DNA from: Anabas testudineus
Lineage: Eukaryota > Chordata > Actinopteri > Anabantiformes > Anabantidae
Assembly (NCBI RefSeq): GCF_900324465.2
Contig: NC_046616.1
Location: 9,588,047-9,652,046 of the forward strand
Direction: 5' to 3'
DNA: 64,000 nucleotides
Shown here: positions 15,201-27,500 of the stretch, piece after piece
Position numbering within the stretch: position 1 is the stretch's first letter
How the letters are laid out: each line of letters begins with the position of its first letter
Notes under the pieces: model-generated
Seen by the model: the letters and a program-made list of their open reading frames with translations, nothing else
Database searches by the model: none
Told to the model about the DNA's origin: nothing
Translations under genes and position numbers: made by a program

Positions 15201-16283
15201 AAAAGTGCATTACGCTGTGACACTTAGAGCTGCATGACCTTGAAGAATCCCACATAATACCTTTTGTAACTGATAATGTCGGTGTGGTAAACTTAATAAT
15301 AATGTTATATAACCTGTAACTTACTCAGCGTACATTTCAGTTGTCTTTTCCTCAAAGACGACTTATTTTGAGTTCTAGGCGAGTGAATGTCTAAGTAATT
15401 GAGACACTGAAGGTTATGGTCTGTGCCTTGTATTCAGGTGCCCCCTACAAGAAGATACTCCCACGACGAAACCGACATGTGGACCAACGACCGGATCCCC
15501 TCATACCTTCACCGATGGGGCTCCACCGAGGACATGATAGTGAGTGCCCACTACAGCTCCACCTTGCCGCACCACGAGAGGCGCAGGAACAGCCTGGTCT
15601 CCTACCACGAGGAGAGCCACCATCACCATCACCCACATCGTAAGCGGCGACGCTCTGATGATAGTATGCACTCCCTCAAACACCTGCCACGTGTGGTTTG
15701 TGGTGGGGAGCGCTACGAGGATGAACTGCGGTGTTTCAGCCGTGATGAGGTTATCAACTTTATTGATGAGACACCTCTGCCGAGCCCCAGGAAGAGCCCC
15801 CGGCGCACATCCACCATCTCATTAATCCCTAATGTGTATGAACAGCACACAGTCATACTTCCTCATTTCCCGCTCACAGACTTTGAGCGTGAGCCTCAAG
15901 TGCTCAGACGGTACTCGGAACACAAAAGGAGCAGTAGTCGAGGCAACACGCCCGAGGGTTCCCCCAAACCAGACAGATCTGGTCTAAAGAAGAGCCTTGG
16001 GGCTTGTGGCTCTGCTAAAGGCAGTCGGGAACGAATGCAAGATGGGAAACACCAGGGTGAAGTGGGCTCACCTGTGTGCAGCCAGCAGACTCATGGGCAC
16101 TCTGCCTCTAGACCCAGGACAGGCAGTGGAGCTGGGGCTGGTGCCAGAGCCGATTGCGGGTATCATAAGCACCTGAGCAAGGCTGAGAGTAAAGGAAGCA
16201 CAAACTGTTTTGTAAGCACACCCTCGGTGTCCTCCTCGGGATATATCACCTTTCACTCAGATTCTGTAGGCTCCACCACCTAA
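3279..16283 (+). CDS. gpr153: Probable G-protein coupled receptor 153
   Basis: Orphan class-A (rhodopsin-like) seven-helix receptor of the GPR153/GPR162 pair; ligand unknown; plasma membrane protein. Coding exons: 3279-3652, 6693-7122, 10221-10410, 13266-13450, 15438-16283, all with GT-AG borders, summing to 2025 nt (674 aa). The start ATG at 3279 (MVDEVTT) aligns with the N terminus of mammalian GPR153. Helices 1-3 are in exon 1 (around residues 17-39, 49-72, 88-112), with SYHRMW where most family A receptors have DRY. Helices 4-5 are in exon 2, helix 6 spans exons 2-3 and helix 7 is in exon 3. The very long polar C tail (exons 4-5) carries the GPR153-like blocks [19 protein letters not shown] and a serine-rich end. 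GPR162 is less likely because the tail matches GPR153. The fish protein is longer than the roughly 609 aa human one. Exon 1 probably also holds 5'UTR from 3031. Confidence 0.93.
3653..6692 (+). other. gpr153 intron 1
   Basis: About 3.0 kb with GT at 3653-3654 and AG at 6691-6692. No exon-like or repeat structure I could name. The ORFs inside have no recognisable domains. Confidence 0.85.
7123..10220 (+). other. gpr153 intron 2
   Basis: About 3.1 kb, GTGAGT donor at 7123 and CAG acceptor at 10218-10220. It contains short A/T tracts and a small AATAATGAATAAAA duplication near 8570-8610. Nothing coding was seen. Confidence 0.85.
10411..13265 (+). other. gpr153 intron 3
   Basis: About 2.85 kb, GTAAGC donor at 10411 and TTTGCAG acceptor at 13259-13265; phase 1. 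Nothing else supported. Confidence 0.85.
13451..15437 (+). other. gpr153 intron 4
   Basis: About 2.0 kb, GTATAT donor at 13451 and TTCAG acceptor ending at 15437; phase 0. No other feature seen. Confidence 0.85.
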
Positions 16284-17479
16284 AAGCAATTTTTCGTTGT
16301 TAATATCAACATTACCGAAGTTATTATTATACGGAAAAACACTGGAATATTGGTGGTTACGGGAAAAGTGACATACTGGATTATTTTGCCATTTTAGGTG
16401 TGTGACTAGTCACGTTGTTTTACAATAGACATTCCACCAATAAGTACCTGTTATGATAAATGGAATGGGAGTTTAGACATAATTTCTGAATGGGCCTAAG
16501 GTTGAATTAACATGTTGACTGGTGAAAAGGTTGTGTGGTTCTTTAATTCAGTTTTGATATGAAACATCTCTACTGAGGACACCTCTCTGAGCACTAACGC
16601 AAATCTGAAGTTTTTGGAGTGAACATTCCCACACCTTGTTTTTGCTGTTTGATGTTGTTTCTTCTGTTCAAAGATTTGGACGATGTAGTTTTTAGGGTGT
16701 TTTTCTTTCTTTTCTTTTCTTTCTTTTATTTTTTTAACTCAAGAACTCAAACTCAAATTGTTTTATTTGGACTGTAATGGTTGTGTGTTTTGTTGTGTTG
16801 CTTTCAAACCAAACCCTCATGGAACTCGAGATTAATTTCTGAGTATGACACATTTTACATATTATATTTTATTTTCATTATAACGGATACCTTTTTTATT
16901 ACCATTATTATTCACACAAAAAAAACTTTTTTCAAGCACCCCATGTCAAAGTAAACAGAGTGGTAACCCCAAACTCCGATGCCTAATAGTTTTACAGTTA
17001 CTGTGTGAGGTATTGAAATATAACGTGAACACCCCTAAATTCTTGATGAAAATGTGAAGTCAGTTTCTGAAGAAGATTGACATGCCATGTATATATAAAG
17101 GATATTGGATTTATGGTTTTGGTGTTATTTTTGGTTTGATAACTTTGCTTAGAGAATTTTTTTTTTCATCAGGTTTTTATTATGACAATGTTTGTGTTAA
17201 CTTTGAGGTCATGAGGCATAGAAGTACCACATTACTTGATTTATCAAAGCACTAGATGTAGAACACTCAAATGCAAAGGGTGACTGAGCATGTCAGCCTG
17301 ATCTCACCTCTTATTTGTTTCACTGCGTTTAAAAGCACCAATTGTGGTTTTCTAAGTAGCCATCTAAGAGGAAACCTACTGTGGATGTCAACTGGCCAAA
17401 AAATGTAATAATCATAGCCTTTTAGCCTGACTAGATGTAGCATAACATAAATGCTGATGTTGTACCTAAACCCTAAAAT
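16284..17479 (+). other. gpr153 3' untranslated / downstream region
   Basis: AT-rich, non-coding and directly after the gpr153 stop, so most of it is probably 3'UTR. I found no clear AATAAA before the Tc1-like remnant that begins near 17480. AATAAA near 17579 lies inside that remnant and might serve the gene. Confidence 0.45.
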
Positions 17480-18103
17480 ATACTGCCCATCCAAAAAAAA
17501 AAAATAAATCACCCACTCTAATATTTCGATGGACCACCTTCAGCTTAGATTACAGCATGCATTCACTGTGGCATTGTTTCAATAAACTTAAAGAAAGAAT
17601 CCATTGATGGAATAACCTGCTCATTCAGTATATTCAGGTAGTCAGCTGACCGCACATAACATTGTTGAACCTAGACCTGACCAACTGCAGCAGCCCCAGA
17701 TCATAGCACTTCCCCCACAGGCTTGTACAGTAGACACTGGGCATGATGGGTGCATCACTTCACCTGCCTCTCTTACCCTGATGTACCCATCACTCTGGAA
17801 CAGGGTAAATCTGGCCTCATCAGACCACATGACCTTCTTCCACTGGACAGTTTTTTTTTTTTTTTTTTATTCATGCCAATAATTTGACCCTTCTGAAACA
17901 GATGAACATCTTTTCCATGACCACAGGATGTATATTCAGACATGGTTGTTTAAGAAATGAGAAGGTACTCGCTGCATCAGCTAGAGTTAAATAACTTGTT
18001 GACAGCTGAAACATAATCATTGTTGCAGTAATCATCCAGTGGGAGACTTGCCTATTTGCTTAGTTAAATCCAGGTGGTGACTTTTTTTTTGATGGGCAGT
18101 GTA
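17480..18103 (-). mobile_element. Degenerate Tc1-like DNA transposon
   Basis: Flanked by inverted termini: the left end reads CTGCCCATCC plus an A-run and the right end reads TTTTGATGGGCAG, with TA at the edges as expected for Tc1/mariner TA insertion. Between them the minus strand (17642-17830) keeps a Tc1-type transposase fragment, VWSDEARFTLFQSDGYIRVR, followed by VMHPSC and GGSAMIWGC. These belong to the DDE transposase core. At about 0.62 kb it is far shorter than a whole Tc1 element (about 1.3-1.6 kb), so it is internally deleted and dead. A poly-T run sits at about 17850-17868. Confidence 0.85.
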
Positions 18104-19621
18104 TAAGCGCAAATAGAGTGGATATGGAGTAAATTGCAAATTTATGAGTTACAGTAAGTGCTTCAACAAAAGGGAAGGCGTTATATTTGATGTTGTCCCA
18201 GGCACAAAGACTGCTAATGGTCCTATTGTAGGAGTGTGGAGTGTGAAGTGACTTTTTAACACATGATTTGTCGAAGCCCCATGGAGTAAGTTAAATGAAA
18301 GCATCGCCAACACTTGATTAAGAGATACTACAGTATCTCTATACACATACATACATTTGAATATGTATGCATATTTAGTATATACATATAGTGTTACCTA
18401 ATTATCACAAATTCTCCATTAATTCCTCATAATATCCACTGCCTAAATTAACCAAATATCTGGCGCATGTTACCAAATGTGGCAGTTTCCTGACTAGCAG
18501 GAGTGAAAACAAATAATTGAACCAACTTTGACTTCTCTTGGATGGCAATTGCTCACACGAATGTATTTGCCCAGAATATGTTTTCAAAGATTAATATAAA
18601 GAGAATATGACATGAAGATTTTCCCTTTAACAGCCTTATCAGTTGTGAAATTCTTGTGCTACTATTCCAGTGTTTGGCATATACCGTTTTGGTCATTTGC
18701 AGCTATTAGACTTCTCTTTCATTGCAACCTATACAACTGGTCACATTAGCTGAAGTGCACCTTTCTTTGGAAACATAACGTCACATTCCCCTGTCAGACT
18801 TTGCTATGTTATAGAGTTTTACATTTTGTTGTGTTTACAATATTAAAATATAATTTTGTATCATATTAAAAGATTTATGACTCATATGAATGATGTTAAA
18901 TGTTATGATTTTCTTGTTCAGATGATGACTTTGTTTAAAAAAAAAAAAAAAAAAGATATGACTGATTAAATTCACAAGATTATGTTTCAGAGTGTGCTTT
19001 GTGCCAAATGCATTTAATTTATGACTGTTTGGTGCTTGGTTAGCGATATGCATCCGTTTGAGGGCTGTTTTCCTGTTTTTTGCTTCATGCAGATTTTTGT
19101 GCACCATATGAAGTAATCCTCCTACTGTAACGAAGACTGCGTAAAAGTGAGGTGCAGGCAAGTCTCCGGAAGACCAAGGTTTGGGATCTTTATCCTGCTT
19201 TCAGTAGGAAATTGCCACATGGTATGGTCTAGTTGACTCTCCAATTTAAATGACTGCATTTAAATAGTTAAGACTTCTTCACTCCACATCTAATGATCAT
19301 AATCATGTTTCAGCAGTGACCATGGTGGTTACCATGGTGACATGAATCTGTCCTGGCTCTCATCTTTCACACATGTTGTAAGAAGCTAACTTAGTCAGTG
19401 AACAGCTTCTTCAGTCAGGTTTTTTCTTCCACACCGAGGTAGAATGTTTTTTATTGCAATTAGTTAATTTAAGTAAGTCTTGACAGTAAATGTCAGAAAT
19501 TGGTTAAGTGTTTTAGAGTATGGAGCTCCAGTATAATTGTTGTATATAACGGTATACATGTATTTTATAATTTAGTCAGTTAGCTAACGGTAGCCAGTGT
19601 GAACGAGCTTCATTTAAATAT
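18104..19621. other. Intergenic, nothing recognised
   Basis: AT-rich spacer between two transposon remnants, with an A-run near 18935-18955. No coding signal. Confidence 0.5.
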
Positions 19622-20850
19622 ATATATATTTTTTTTATTAACTTTATTGTATGAAATATACAAACATTCAGCTCAGTGCTAGTTCAGAGGTGCAAGAAAA
19701 AGAAATGGCAAGATATTATAGATGTTGTAGTCCAAATAATATAGCACAAAAATAAAACAAAATGAAAGGGCAAAAACACATAAAAATTATAGATATAGAA
19801 AATAGTTAATCATAATATTCCACAGTGCGTATACACTCTTAGTTTATTTGTCTTAAAGAACCAAGATATACATTTAGCTCAACCAAAAAGATTTATATTT
19901 GGAAGTCATTTCAAGAATTTAGCTTTGTGTATATGAAATGTTCCCATTAAAAGCAAAAGGTTTACAATGTGACATATGGATTGTTTTGCAATTCTCTCAT
20001 TTTGTGATTAATATTTCGAACCTTGATTCTAACAACATGTCCAGTTTGATTTGACATAAAACTCTACCTCTTTCCAAAAACGAGATGAAGAAGGGCAAAT
20101 ACAAAACAAATGCAGTACAGTCTCTGGCTCAGTTAAGCAAATATTCATTTCCATCCTTACAATAAATGTTATGTAAGATTTAAAGGGCATTTATCTTACC
20201 TTGGAAATACTGTATTGAAAGGGGTACAAACATGCTTTTCTCTAATTTATACTATATAAAAGAGAATTCCAAAATAATTTTTCTTTGTGTAATTCTTGTT
20301 ATGTTTTTGGAGTTCTTATGCGCTTATTGGTACATTTTCTGTCTATAATGTTAATACTACCAATATTTAAACTGGGTTTAATTTTAAAAAGTCAAGTGAA
20401 ATTTCATTAATTCAACTGGGAATAGCTTTTGTTACAGAAACAAATTGTCTATATTTTATTGGGAAGGATCTAATTCTCAAAAAATTTCATATTCCAACAT
20501 ATTGCATTTATCATCAAACAAGGACATGACATAGATTATATTCCTTTCAACCCAACTTTCTTTGTACAAACTCTTATGATTAACTGTAATATTGGAATTG
20601 TCCATATAATATTCTTATGGGGTGAGTATTTAAAACAGTTTCCAGCATAATAAAGTCTGTTGAACTTGAAGTTTTGTTGGCAGTTTGGAAATATTGTAGT
20701 TATATCCCATCAAAAACTTTAAGCCACCCAGTCTCTGAAATATGCAACGTGGTTCATTCAGGAGATTCCAGGCAGTTCAACATAGCAAAATCTAAAACTT
20801 CTAATCCTGCTCCAAACGTCAGGTTTCATGCTTACATTTTTGTCATGGCC
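19622..20850 (-). mobile_element. Degenerate L1-clade LINE, 3' part of ORF2
   Basis: On the minus strand, translations in shifting frames recover the C-terminal part of an L1/Tx1-type ORF2. Around 20540-20585 they give VNHKSLYKESW then VERNIIYV. Around 20076-20136 they give ETVLHLFCICPSSSRFW, matching the Cys-ETxxHLF-Cys-FW block after the reverse transcriptase. Many stops and frame changes are present, so it is inactive. The left edge (about 19622, next to a TA/T-rich tract) is probably the element's 3' end. The right edge is approximate. Confidence 0.7.
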
Positions 20851-23189
20851 TAGATAACGCAGGCGCACAATTGCGCATTTCTTCCTTTCACTTCCTTGAG
20901 GCTATTCCCAGAATAATCCTTGAAGATTTGTATTCACTGCATTCCTCAGTTTCAGCTTTCTGCCTACAACGTGTGTTCCTTTAAACTACGTGCCCTGTGT
21001 TGTCTAATTGATGCAGCAGGTGTCTCTACTCTAAGCTGAGTCTGCACTTGTTACCAGCCACTGGTTAAAGCTTTGTGCAGAAGTTTTTGTTGCCGGAGCT
21101 GCTCGCAGCTCTGTGGATGGACACGGTTCATTCTTTGAGCCAAAAAAGGTAATTCCACGGTGTGTTGTAGCTCTATCTGGAAACAGTCTGGGAACAAAGG
21201 CCAGCCATACTGTGTAAGGTTCACGCTTAATTATGAGCTCTTCGCTGTGTCACATAGACTATACTGTATATTTTAATTGTACAAGTCAGTGTTACAATGT
21301 TGACATTACCACAGAGAAATTCAGAAGTCGTGCTGGAGTTGTCCTAGACATATTTACCAGCAAAATGAACAGTGAAGGTCTGCGCACTTGATCCACGTCT
21401 GCTCACTTAGGAACGCCTGACTGGGCCCAGTCTAATGCTAATAACTTATTCTCTCCTTCCCTCCGGTTTTTGGCTCTAATATGCGTTACTATTATAGTGG
21501 GAAACTAAACTAAGTGACTTAAACAATGTGAGAAGAGTTCATAGAACATCTTAAAGTTGAAGGGCATTCACAGTTGAAGTCCCGTGGCTTTTATTTCTTT
21601 AATAAACAAACCCTTTCTTGTGCCATATGGGCCTATTTAGTCGCTTCAGCACAGCACGTTTGACATTGGGAGAAGCGTAAGAAAATGCAGAGATGGGCTC
21701 TATCATTTGAGCAGTCCAAACAAAAAGATGGAGTTACAAAAAAAACCTGCCATAAGTGGTTTGAAGCTGTGAGTTTTGTTATTTTACACCCCTCTTCCGT
21801 GGGGAAGCGCTGCCTTTTCAGCATACCATCTGAAAGAGCTGTGGGCGTCACAGCGATTCTCCTCGCTGCGAGGTGCCATCCTTTCCAGAGCTGCCCCTCG
21901 GTGAATGCAGATATACTTTGACATCCCTGCCAAAGCAGCGGAAGAAAGCGTTAGGGTACTTTAAAAGTTGAAACCAATCGAGCAGTTTTTTGTGCGCACA
22001 TGTCTTCGTGGCCACCAGCACTGCAAGTTTATGTGTTGGGTATGTGGAGCCCGGAATCTGTGTGTGTGTGTGTGTTATTTTGTCATTTCACTTTGATTAG
22101 CAATTTAAGCCATGACAAAGAGTAACATGTTGTTATGAGAGTAAGTTATGTGAAATTAAACCGACAAAAAAAAAAAAAAAAAAATCAATAACAGCTTCCA
22201 TGAGAATGGAGGCTTTTCTTTGTCTTTATTGGCTCCGCTCGACACAGAAAAGAAAGCATGGCGTGTAATTTGTTGTCTAGTAGCAGAAAATTGCAGTGCT
22301 GTCCGACAAGCATCTGATTTTCCCACCAATGTTTCGGTACTTATGCATGAAAGCAGAGAAGAATGAAGGAAATTAGAGAAAAACTAATCCCCTGCATCCT
22401 CCCTGTACGTCAGCTACACTAAATTATTTCGAAATTCCTTAATTTAATCAAGAATTTCAATTCCATGCCCACAGAAAAGAAAACCAAACTAGTTGCTGAA
22501 GGTCAAGATGGTGACAAATCGGACTCCTATGCATCTTAAATCACCTCCAGCAGAAAAAACTTCTTGGTCTATATGAAAACTGTCATGCATTATCACATTA
22601 TATTAATTTTTAGATAATGATTTATGGGTACGTGAGAAGGAGCAATAAGTCTTCATGAGTCCTTCTTGATTCATCCTGAACAAGCCGCTGTGTGGTGATA
22701 ACATCATATTCAGTTTTTAATTAAAACCTTCTTGTGCCACCAAAAGTGAAGTCACACATATCGAGTAGTTTCGAGTCCCTTCTTCTTCTTATGATGGTCT
22801 GATCATTTCCTACCGTTTGTGTGTGTAGTGGTGTGTAGTTGTAGTAGTGTAGACAAGAAGGGAACTGAAGGGAATTCAGTTAAGTCCTTAATAACGTGTT
22901 TTGTGTCTTCATGCTTGAAAAAACCTCTAACAGGCAAAGCAAAAAAGTCTAAGAACGAGTTGAGAAAAATAAAATAACATGAGCCAGTAACACAATGTGA
23001 AGGTTATCTGGAGTTTAAACATTCATTTACAGTGTTTCCCAGTCTTTTCGGTAACTCACCACTAACCATGCTGCATACTACTGTGTAGCAATTGGTTATC
23101 AGTTATTAAGGAACTACTCACCAGTGAAAGGTGAAGATCTATGTCAAGTTTTAATAAACAAGACAGCACAAGTTCTACATTTCAGCAAC
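20851..23189. other. Intergenic between gpr153 and her3, nothing recognised
   Basis: No coding homology seen. It contains a short (GT)n near 22058-22075 and an A-run near 22166-22184. The reading frames at 21633-21921 show no known domain. Confidence 0.45.
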
Positions 23190-23195
23190 TTTATT
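23190..23195 (-). terminator. her3: her3 polyadenylation signal (AATAAA)
   Basis: TTTATT on the plus strand reads AATAAA on the minus strand, about 120 nt downstream of the her3 stop codon, a normal place for a short 3'UTR. Confidence 0.55.
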
Positions 23196-23312
23196 AAAAA
23201 AAATAAAACATATACATTATAGCCTATAAAAGTATTGTGGAAATCTGTACAGTGCAATTTACAAACATTGAATTAAACTATGACTTAAGGTAGCTACAGC
23301 TTTTGATCATCT

Positions 23313-24339
23313 CTACCAAGGCCTCCAGACGTGCTGCATGTTGGCACCTTCATCCCTTTGACTCTCAGGATGAAACGTCTTGCAACTGGAACTTGTTTCT
23401 TTTCGTGCGGACGCTGCAGCAAACATGGCCTGTTTAGTTCCTGGTGACTTCTGTGCGCATTTGTTTTGTAGAAAACGAGACTTGCTTGGACTGTGAGGTT
23501 TCAGTACATTAGCTTTGGCGGTGTTTGTCTCCTCAGGTCCAGCTGCCGACGGGACAAATCTCCGCGCCTTATCCTGTGTCTCAGCTTGGCCAGGGCCGCT
23601 GTCCATGGTGCTGGAGACGTCCCCTCGTCCAAGAGAGCGGCAGAGTTTAGTGGAAAGCTGCGACAGCATCCAGCGGTCACTTCCGTTCAAGTTGTCTGCC
23701 ATCAGTAAGTACTGGTTGAAGTCTGCCAGACAACCACGGAAGCCAAATTGGAAATCAGAAAGTTCGTGAGCAGCAGTGCCTGAAAAGAATTGAATGACAT
23801 CTGAAGGTAAGAGACACGCAGAGTTCACAATGGTTTGATTGAATAGTTCAAAACATTAGACGCCTGTTTGAAAAGGGCCTGAGGTCTAGTGTAAGAAGGA
23901 GGTCATAACTCACAGCTCTTGATCTTTTGGAGGTTCCTTAGATGTTTGACAGTGAGCTCAAGTATGTCGGCCTTTTCCAGTTTGCGCTTCCGAATCTGAG
24001 AAAGATGACATTGAAATGAAGGGTTTCCTATTAGTATTAGTTAGTTAAGCATAAATTGTTCGAAGTAAAAATGTAATTGTGTTGATGAGGCGCAGCCTGC
24101 ATACTTACATTACTGCTGTAGTAGCTCTCCAGAAGAGATTTTAATTGGTCCAAACTCTTGTTTATGCGAGCTCTTCGTTTCTTTTCCATGAGTGGTTTGG
24201 ATACCTGCAAAAAAGCGGGTAAAATTAATTTAGCATAGAACACACATTAGTCTGCCCCTAAATCCTGTTCTTCTGAAGATGTTGGTGTACACACCTTGGT
24301 ACCAGCAATGGGCTTGGACTTTTCTGTTGTCGCCACCAT
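23313..24339 (-). CDS. her3: HES3/her3-type bHLH-Orange transcriptional repressor
   Basis: Hairy/E(spl) repressor that binds N-box/E-box DNA and recruits Groucho/TLE in the nucleus; the HES3/her3 branch acts in neural progenitors. Coding exons on the minus strand: 24339-24295, 24204-24109, 23995-23914, 23779-23313. Together they total 690 nt (229 aa). Exon 1 gives 15 residues. Exon 2 gives the basic region and helix 1 with the family proline (VSKPLMEKKRRARINKSLDQ). Exon 3 gives helix 2 (IRKRKLEKADILELTVKHLR). Exon 4 gives the Orange-like GFRGCLADFNQYLL block and a terminal WRPW for Groucho binding. Helix 2 and the Orange block resemble human HES3 and zebrafish her3 more than HES1/HES2/HES5. 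Convergence with gpr153 matches the human HES3-GPR153 pair. Zebrafish naming is assumed; hes3 is the alternative symbol. Confidence 0.9.
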
Positions 24340-24412
24340 TCTCTTTCTTGGTTTCCTCGAGGTTGATCTTTCTTTCGCTGACCAACAAATGAAGGAGTTG
24401 ACCCTGAGTGGA

Positions 24413-24420
24413 TTTATATA
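24413..24420 (-). promoter_or_regulatory. her3: her3 TATA box
   Basis: TATATAAA on the minus strand, 74-81 bp upstream of the her3 ATG. It implies a start site near 24385 and a 5'UTR of roughly 45 nt. TATA promoters are typical of pulsatile hes/her genes. An inverted CCAAT lies at 24508-24512, about 90 bp further upstream. Confidence 0.65.
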
Positions 24421-24507
24421 GAGACACTCACTTAACATCTCAATGCAGCAGTCCCGCCTGTCTCTTGCGCTCAAATGAGCAACACTGGCGTCATTTGACA
24501 GTCAAAA

Positions 24508-24512
24508 CCAAT
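24508..24512 (+). promoter_or_regulatory. CCAAT box upstream of her3
   Basis: CCAAT on the plus strand (reverse orientation for her3), about 90 bp upstream of its TATA box, at a usual distance for NF-Y binding. Single short match, so tentative. Confidence 0.4.
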
Positions 24513-24519
24513 CAGGCTT

Positions 24520-27500
24520 AGATCACCAGAGAAAATTGAAAACATTTTCAGTTGCTGAAGGTTATGTGATGTCCATTCAGTTTATTGGGTTAAGTTTAGT
24601 AGTAAACTATTAACAAATGCAAGTGATGCTTGCTGCAGAGAAATAGCCATCTAAAAGTTCAGGGGAGCCCAGATTAATATACACGTATACATGTAGCTTA
24701 TGGACTACAAATCGAGGGCCTACATGTGTACGCACATGCATAACATTGTAATTTACATTTTGATTTAAATTATATGTTATTGTTTTGAGATCACACAAAA
24801 TGTTATAGTGCCAATAGTGACTTTTGGTTACATTACGTGTAAATACCCAAGAAACAACGTGTGGGGCGAAATGGAAATAGAAGCATAAAAATGATAAACA
24901 TAATGGGTGAGTCTTCCAGCCACTATTGACTCCTATATTCAGTCTTTTATGTAAGTTTCACGCCACCCGGTCGAAGGCAGCACCGTGGTAATTCCGTGAT
25001 GTCCTCCCAACATTTCGATTTTCTGGTGACCACTTGTAGATAATCTGTCACACCTGGAAAGTGATGTCAGTCAACTTACTGTTTTAGGACAAAATGCGCA
25101 GCCACACTTTTGTTTGTGCTTGTAAACTACCAAACAAGTAAGTGACGACAAAATTCATAGTAGATTTAAAAAATAAAGGAAAACTATCTTAACACTTAAG
25201 GATTCTTTGGGTATTGTGCATCGCCAGTTTTTGTCAATCATACCAGGCGCTGAGAGGCACCGAGGAGAATCGTGGGCCGCCCCTTGTCCTCGGTCCCTCG
25301 CCTCCCGATTTTCCACACTGCTCCCTGAAAAGGGCGAAGGCTTGGGAAAGCATACCAGCTGAAACAATGTGTTGGTTGTAGGCTCACTGTGATTTAAAGC
25401 TTTAGACACTTGTGTAATATTAAGTTAGCACTACCGTTTTGGGGTAAAGGTGATGGTTGTTCTTTTAATTTCATAGGTGTGTTAGTTGGGGTTGCTCGAG
25501 TAGAAAGAGGTGGGTTTAGTCTGTTTTGAGACACACGCGCAGTGAACCTGTCTGTTACATTGCCCAAGTCGTGTTGCCTGATAGAATAGGCTCCACAATG
25601 CGTGTGTTAAAATGTCTGAGGCCCTGGGGGAAGGAGGGGCATTTGCATTCAGTCAAGAGATAGCGCGCATGAAAGGGGGCCAGTTTATAGTTGGGAGTCA
25701 TTGATCTTTTCTTTCTCGTCTGCTTTGTGGCCAACACCGTGTGGGCATCAAAAGACTCCATCCACTTCTAAAGTGCACCAACTTCTCTTCATTCATTCCG
25801 TTTTGACATGATAAATTAAAGATCATGTACAATCTGCCTGTTCACTTCTCGTCTACCAATTTAAAGTTTGATTATGAAAAAGGTTCATGTTTTAATACTG
25901 TATAATTCAACCTGCATCAATTATAGGCTACACCGAAACCCAATTAGGACACTTACATTATTTTTACACAAATATTTACATTTAATAAATGTTAAGCTAT
26001 GGTAATTTATTATAATTGGAGTGTAGGCATGTCAGGTTTGTTCCAGAATACACTAATTGAGAGAATGTACCGAAACATCGTGGGTCACTATTGTGGTGTT
26101 ACATAGTGAAGCATTTAATAGGTATGAAATTTGGCCGAAGTGCTCTGGTTTGAGTGAGCTTTCTGATGTCTTTTGTCCTCTCAGGACGCTACATTATCTG
26201 GGTTTTCACGCTTGGTTTTAACACAAGACCATGGAGCGCTGATTTCAGCATGGAGTCATGGTATTACAACAGTCGCCTGTCTCGTTTTTCTGTCCCATAG
26301 GGGACAGATTTCACCGTTGATTACTCGCTATAATTTCATTTAGCAGGCTCTCATCTTTCCTACGGAACTTGTAAAAGCTAAGGAGGGGTTGGTGGTTAAA
26401 ATGACAGCTAATCGGCAGCAAAAGAAGGCAGTCAGGCTTTAAACCTGTTTCCCTCCAATACCGCCTCACTTCGTCTTTATGCCATCATCTATCCATAAGA
26501 ATAGCGCAACGAGAAACTTGTGTCCCGGTTGGACATAGTAATACAAGTGCCATTAAATGACAAGTTAAGTGTATGTTTATAAAAAGGCTCAGGCTCTCGC
26601 CCCGTTTTCACTTTTCAGCCCCAGGTCATTCATTAACCCTATCAGACCTTTGTTATGGATGCCTGCCGTAATAATTTGACTATTGGAGAACTTGTTAACA
26701 ACAATTAGTGAAGCAATTATGCAATTACTGCAATAAACTATTTTCTTCCTAGAGGGAAACGAGGCATTTGCAAGCCAATGGTTAGACCAACACCAAAGAT
26801 AGAGGCAAAAAAGTGGAGGGGATCTACACTATTTAGGGTAGAAACACAATGGTTACGAGGAACAATTGACAACAAAGAATATTGTTTTTAAGAACATGTA
26901 GGCTACGACTAATATCTTACATCGATAATTTAAAAAAATGCCAATAAATTAACCGAATTAAATCCCATTGTATCACCTTCGACAAAAAATCCAATAATTA
27001 AAGATTTTGATTCTTATTGTTGGCTTATTGTATTTAAAATTAACATGACCAGTGTTGTAATGAATTCTGTCTGAAGGCCTATGTTAGAAATTCACAGGTT
27101 TCCATGTCTAGATGTGAGGCAAACACTGGGCCATAATTTGGCGCACCGGGAGCGAAGCAAATCGGTGTACCGCCTTCCATTCACATCGACCCATGGTGGT
27201 ACTGGTGTGACCAAAACGCGCATTGTGGCAAACAAGGTCGCAGTTAAAAGGGTCGGTACATGAACAGGTGCACTGGAAAAATATTAGAAATATACACGGG
27301 ATTTTCTGAAAAAGCCACGCGACGGACCTGTTGACGGAGCTGTTGATCAAACATCAAATAGAAATAGCGTCATGAATTTCTATAGACTGGTCCTCGGGTT
27401 ATTTAAAGACTTCTTACTTTGGTTTGAGAGCACAATAGCTGCTGTTTGCCTGTGTGTGCCGGGGTGACCGCATGAAAAGACCAGAGGTGCACATTAACAT

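Noticed and set aside
15416-16256. Several long reading frames in other frames over the last gpr153 exon
   Set aside because: Shadows of the GC-rich coding exon; no family resemblance.
23493-23769. Plus-strand reading frames opposite her3 exon 4
   Set aside because: Antisense shadows of the her3 coding exon.
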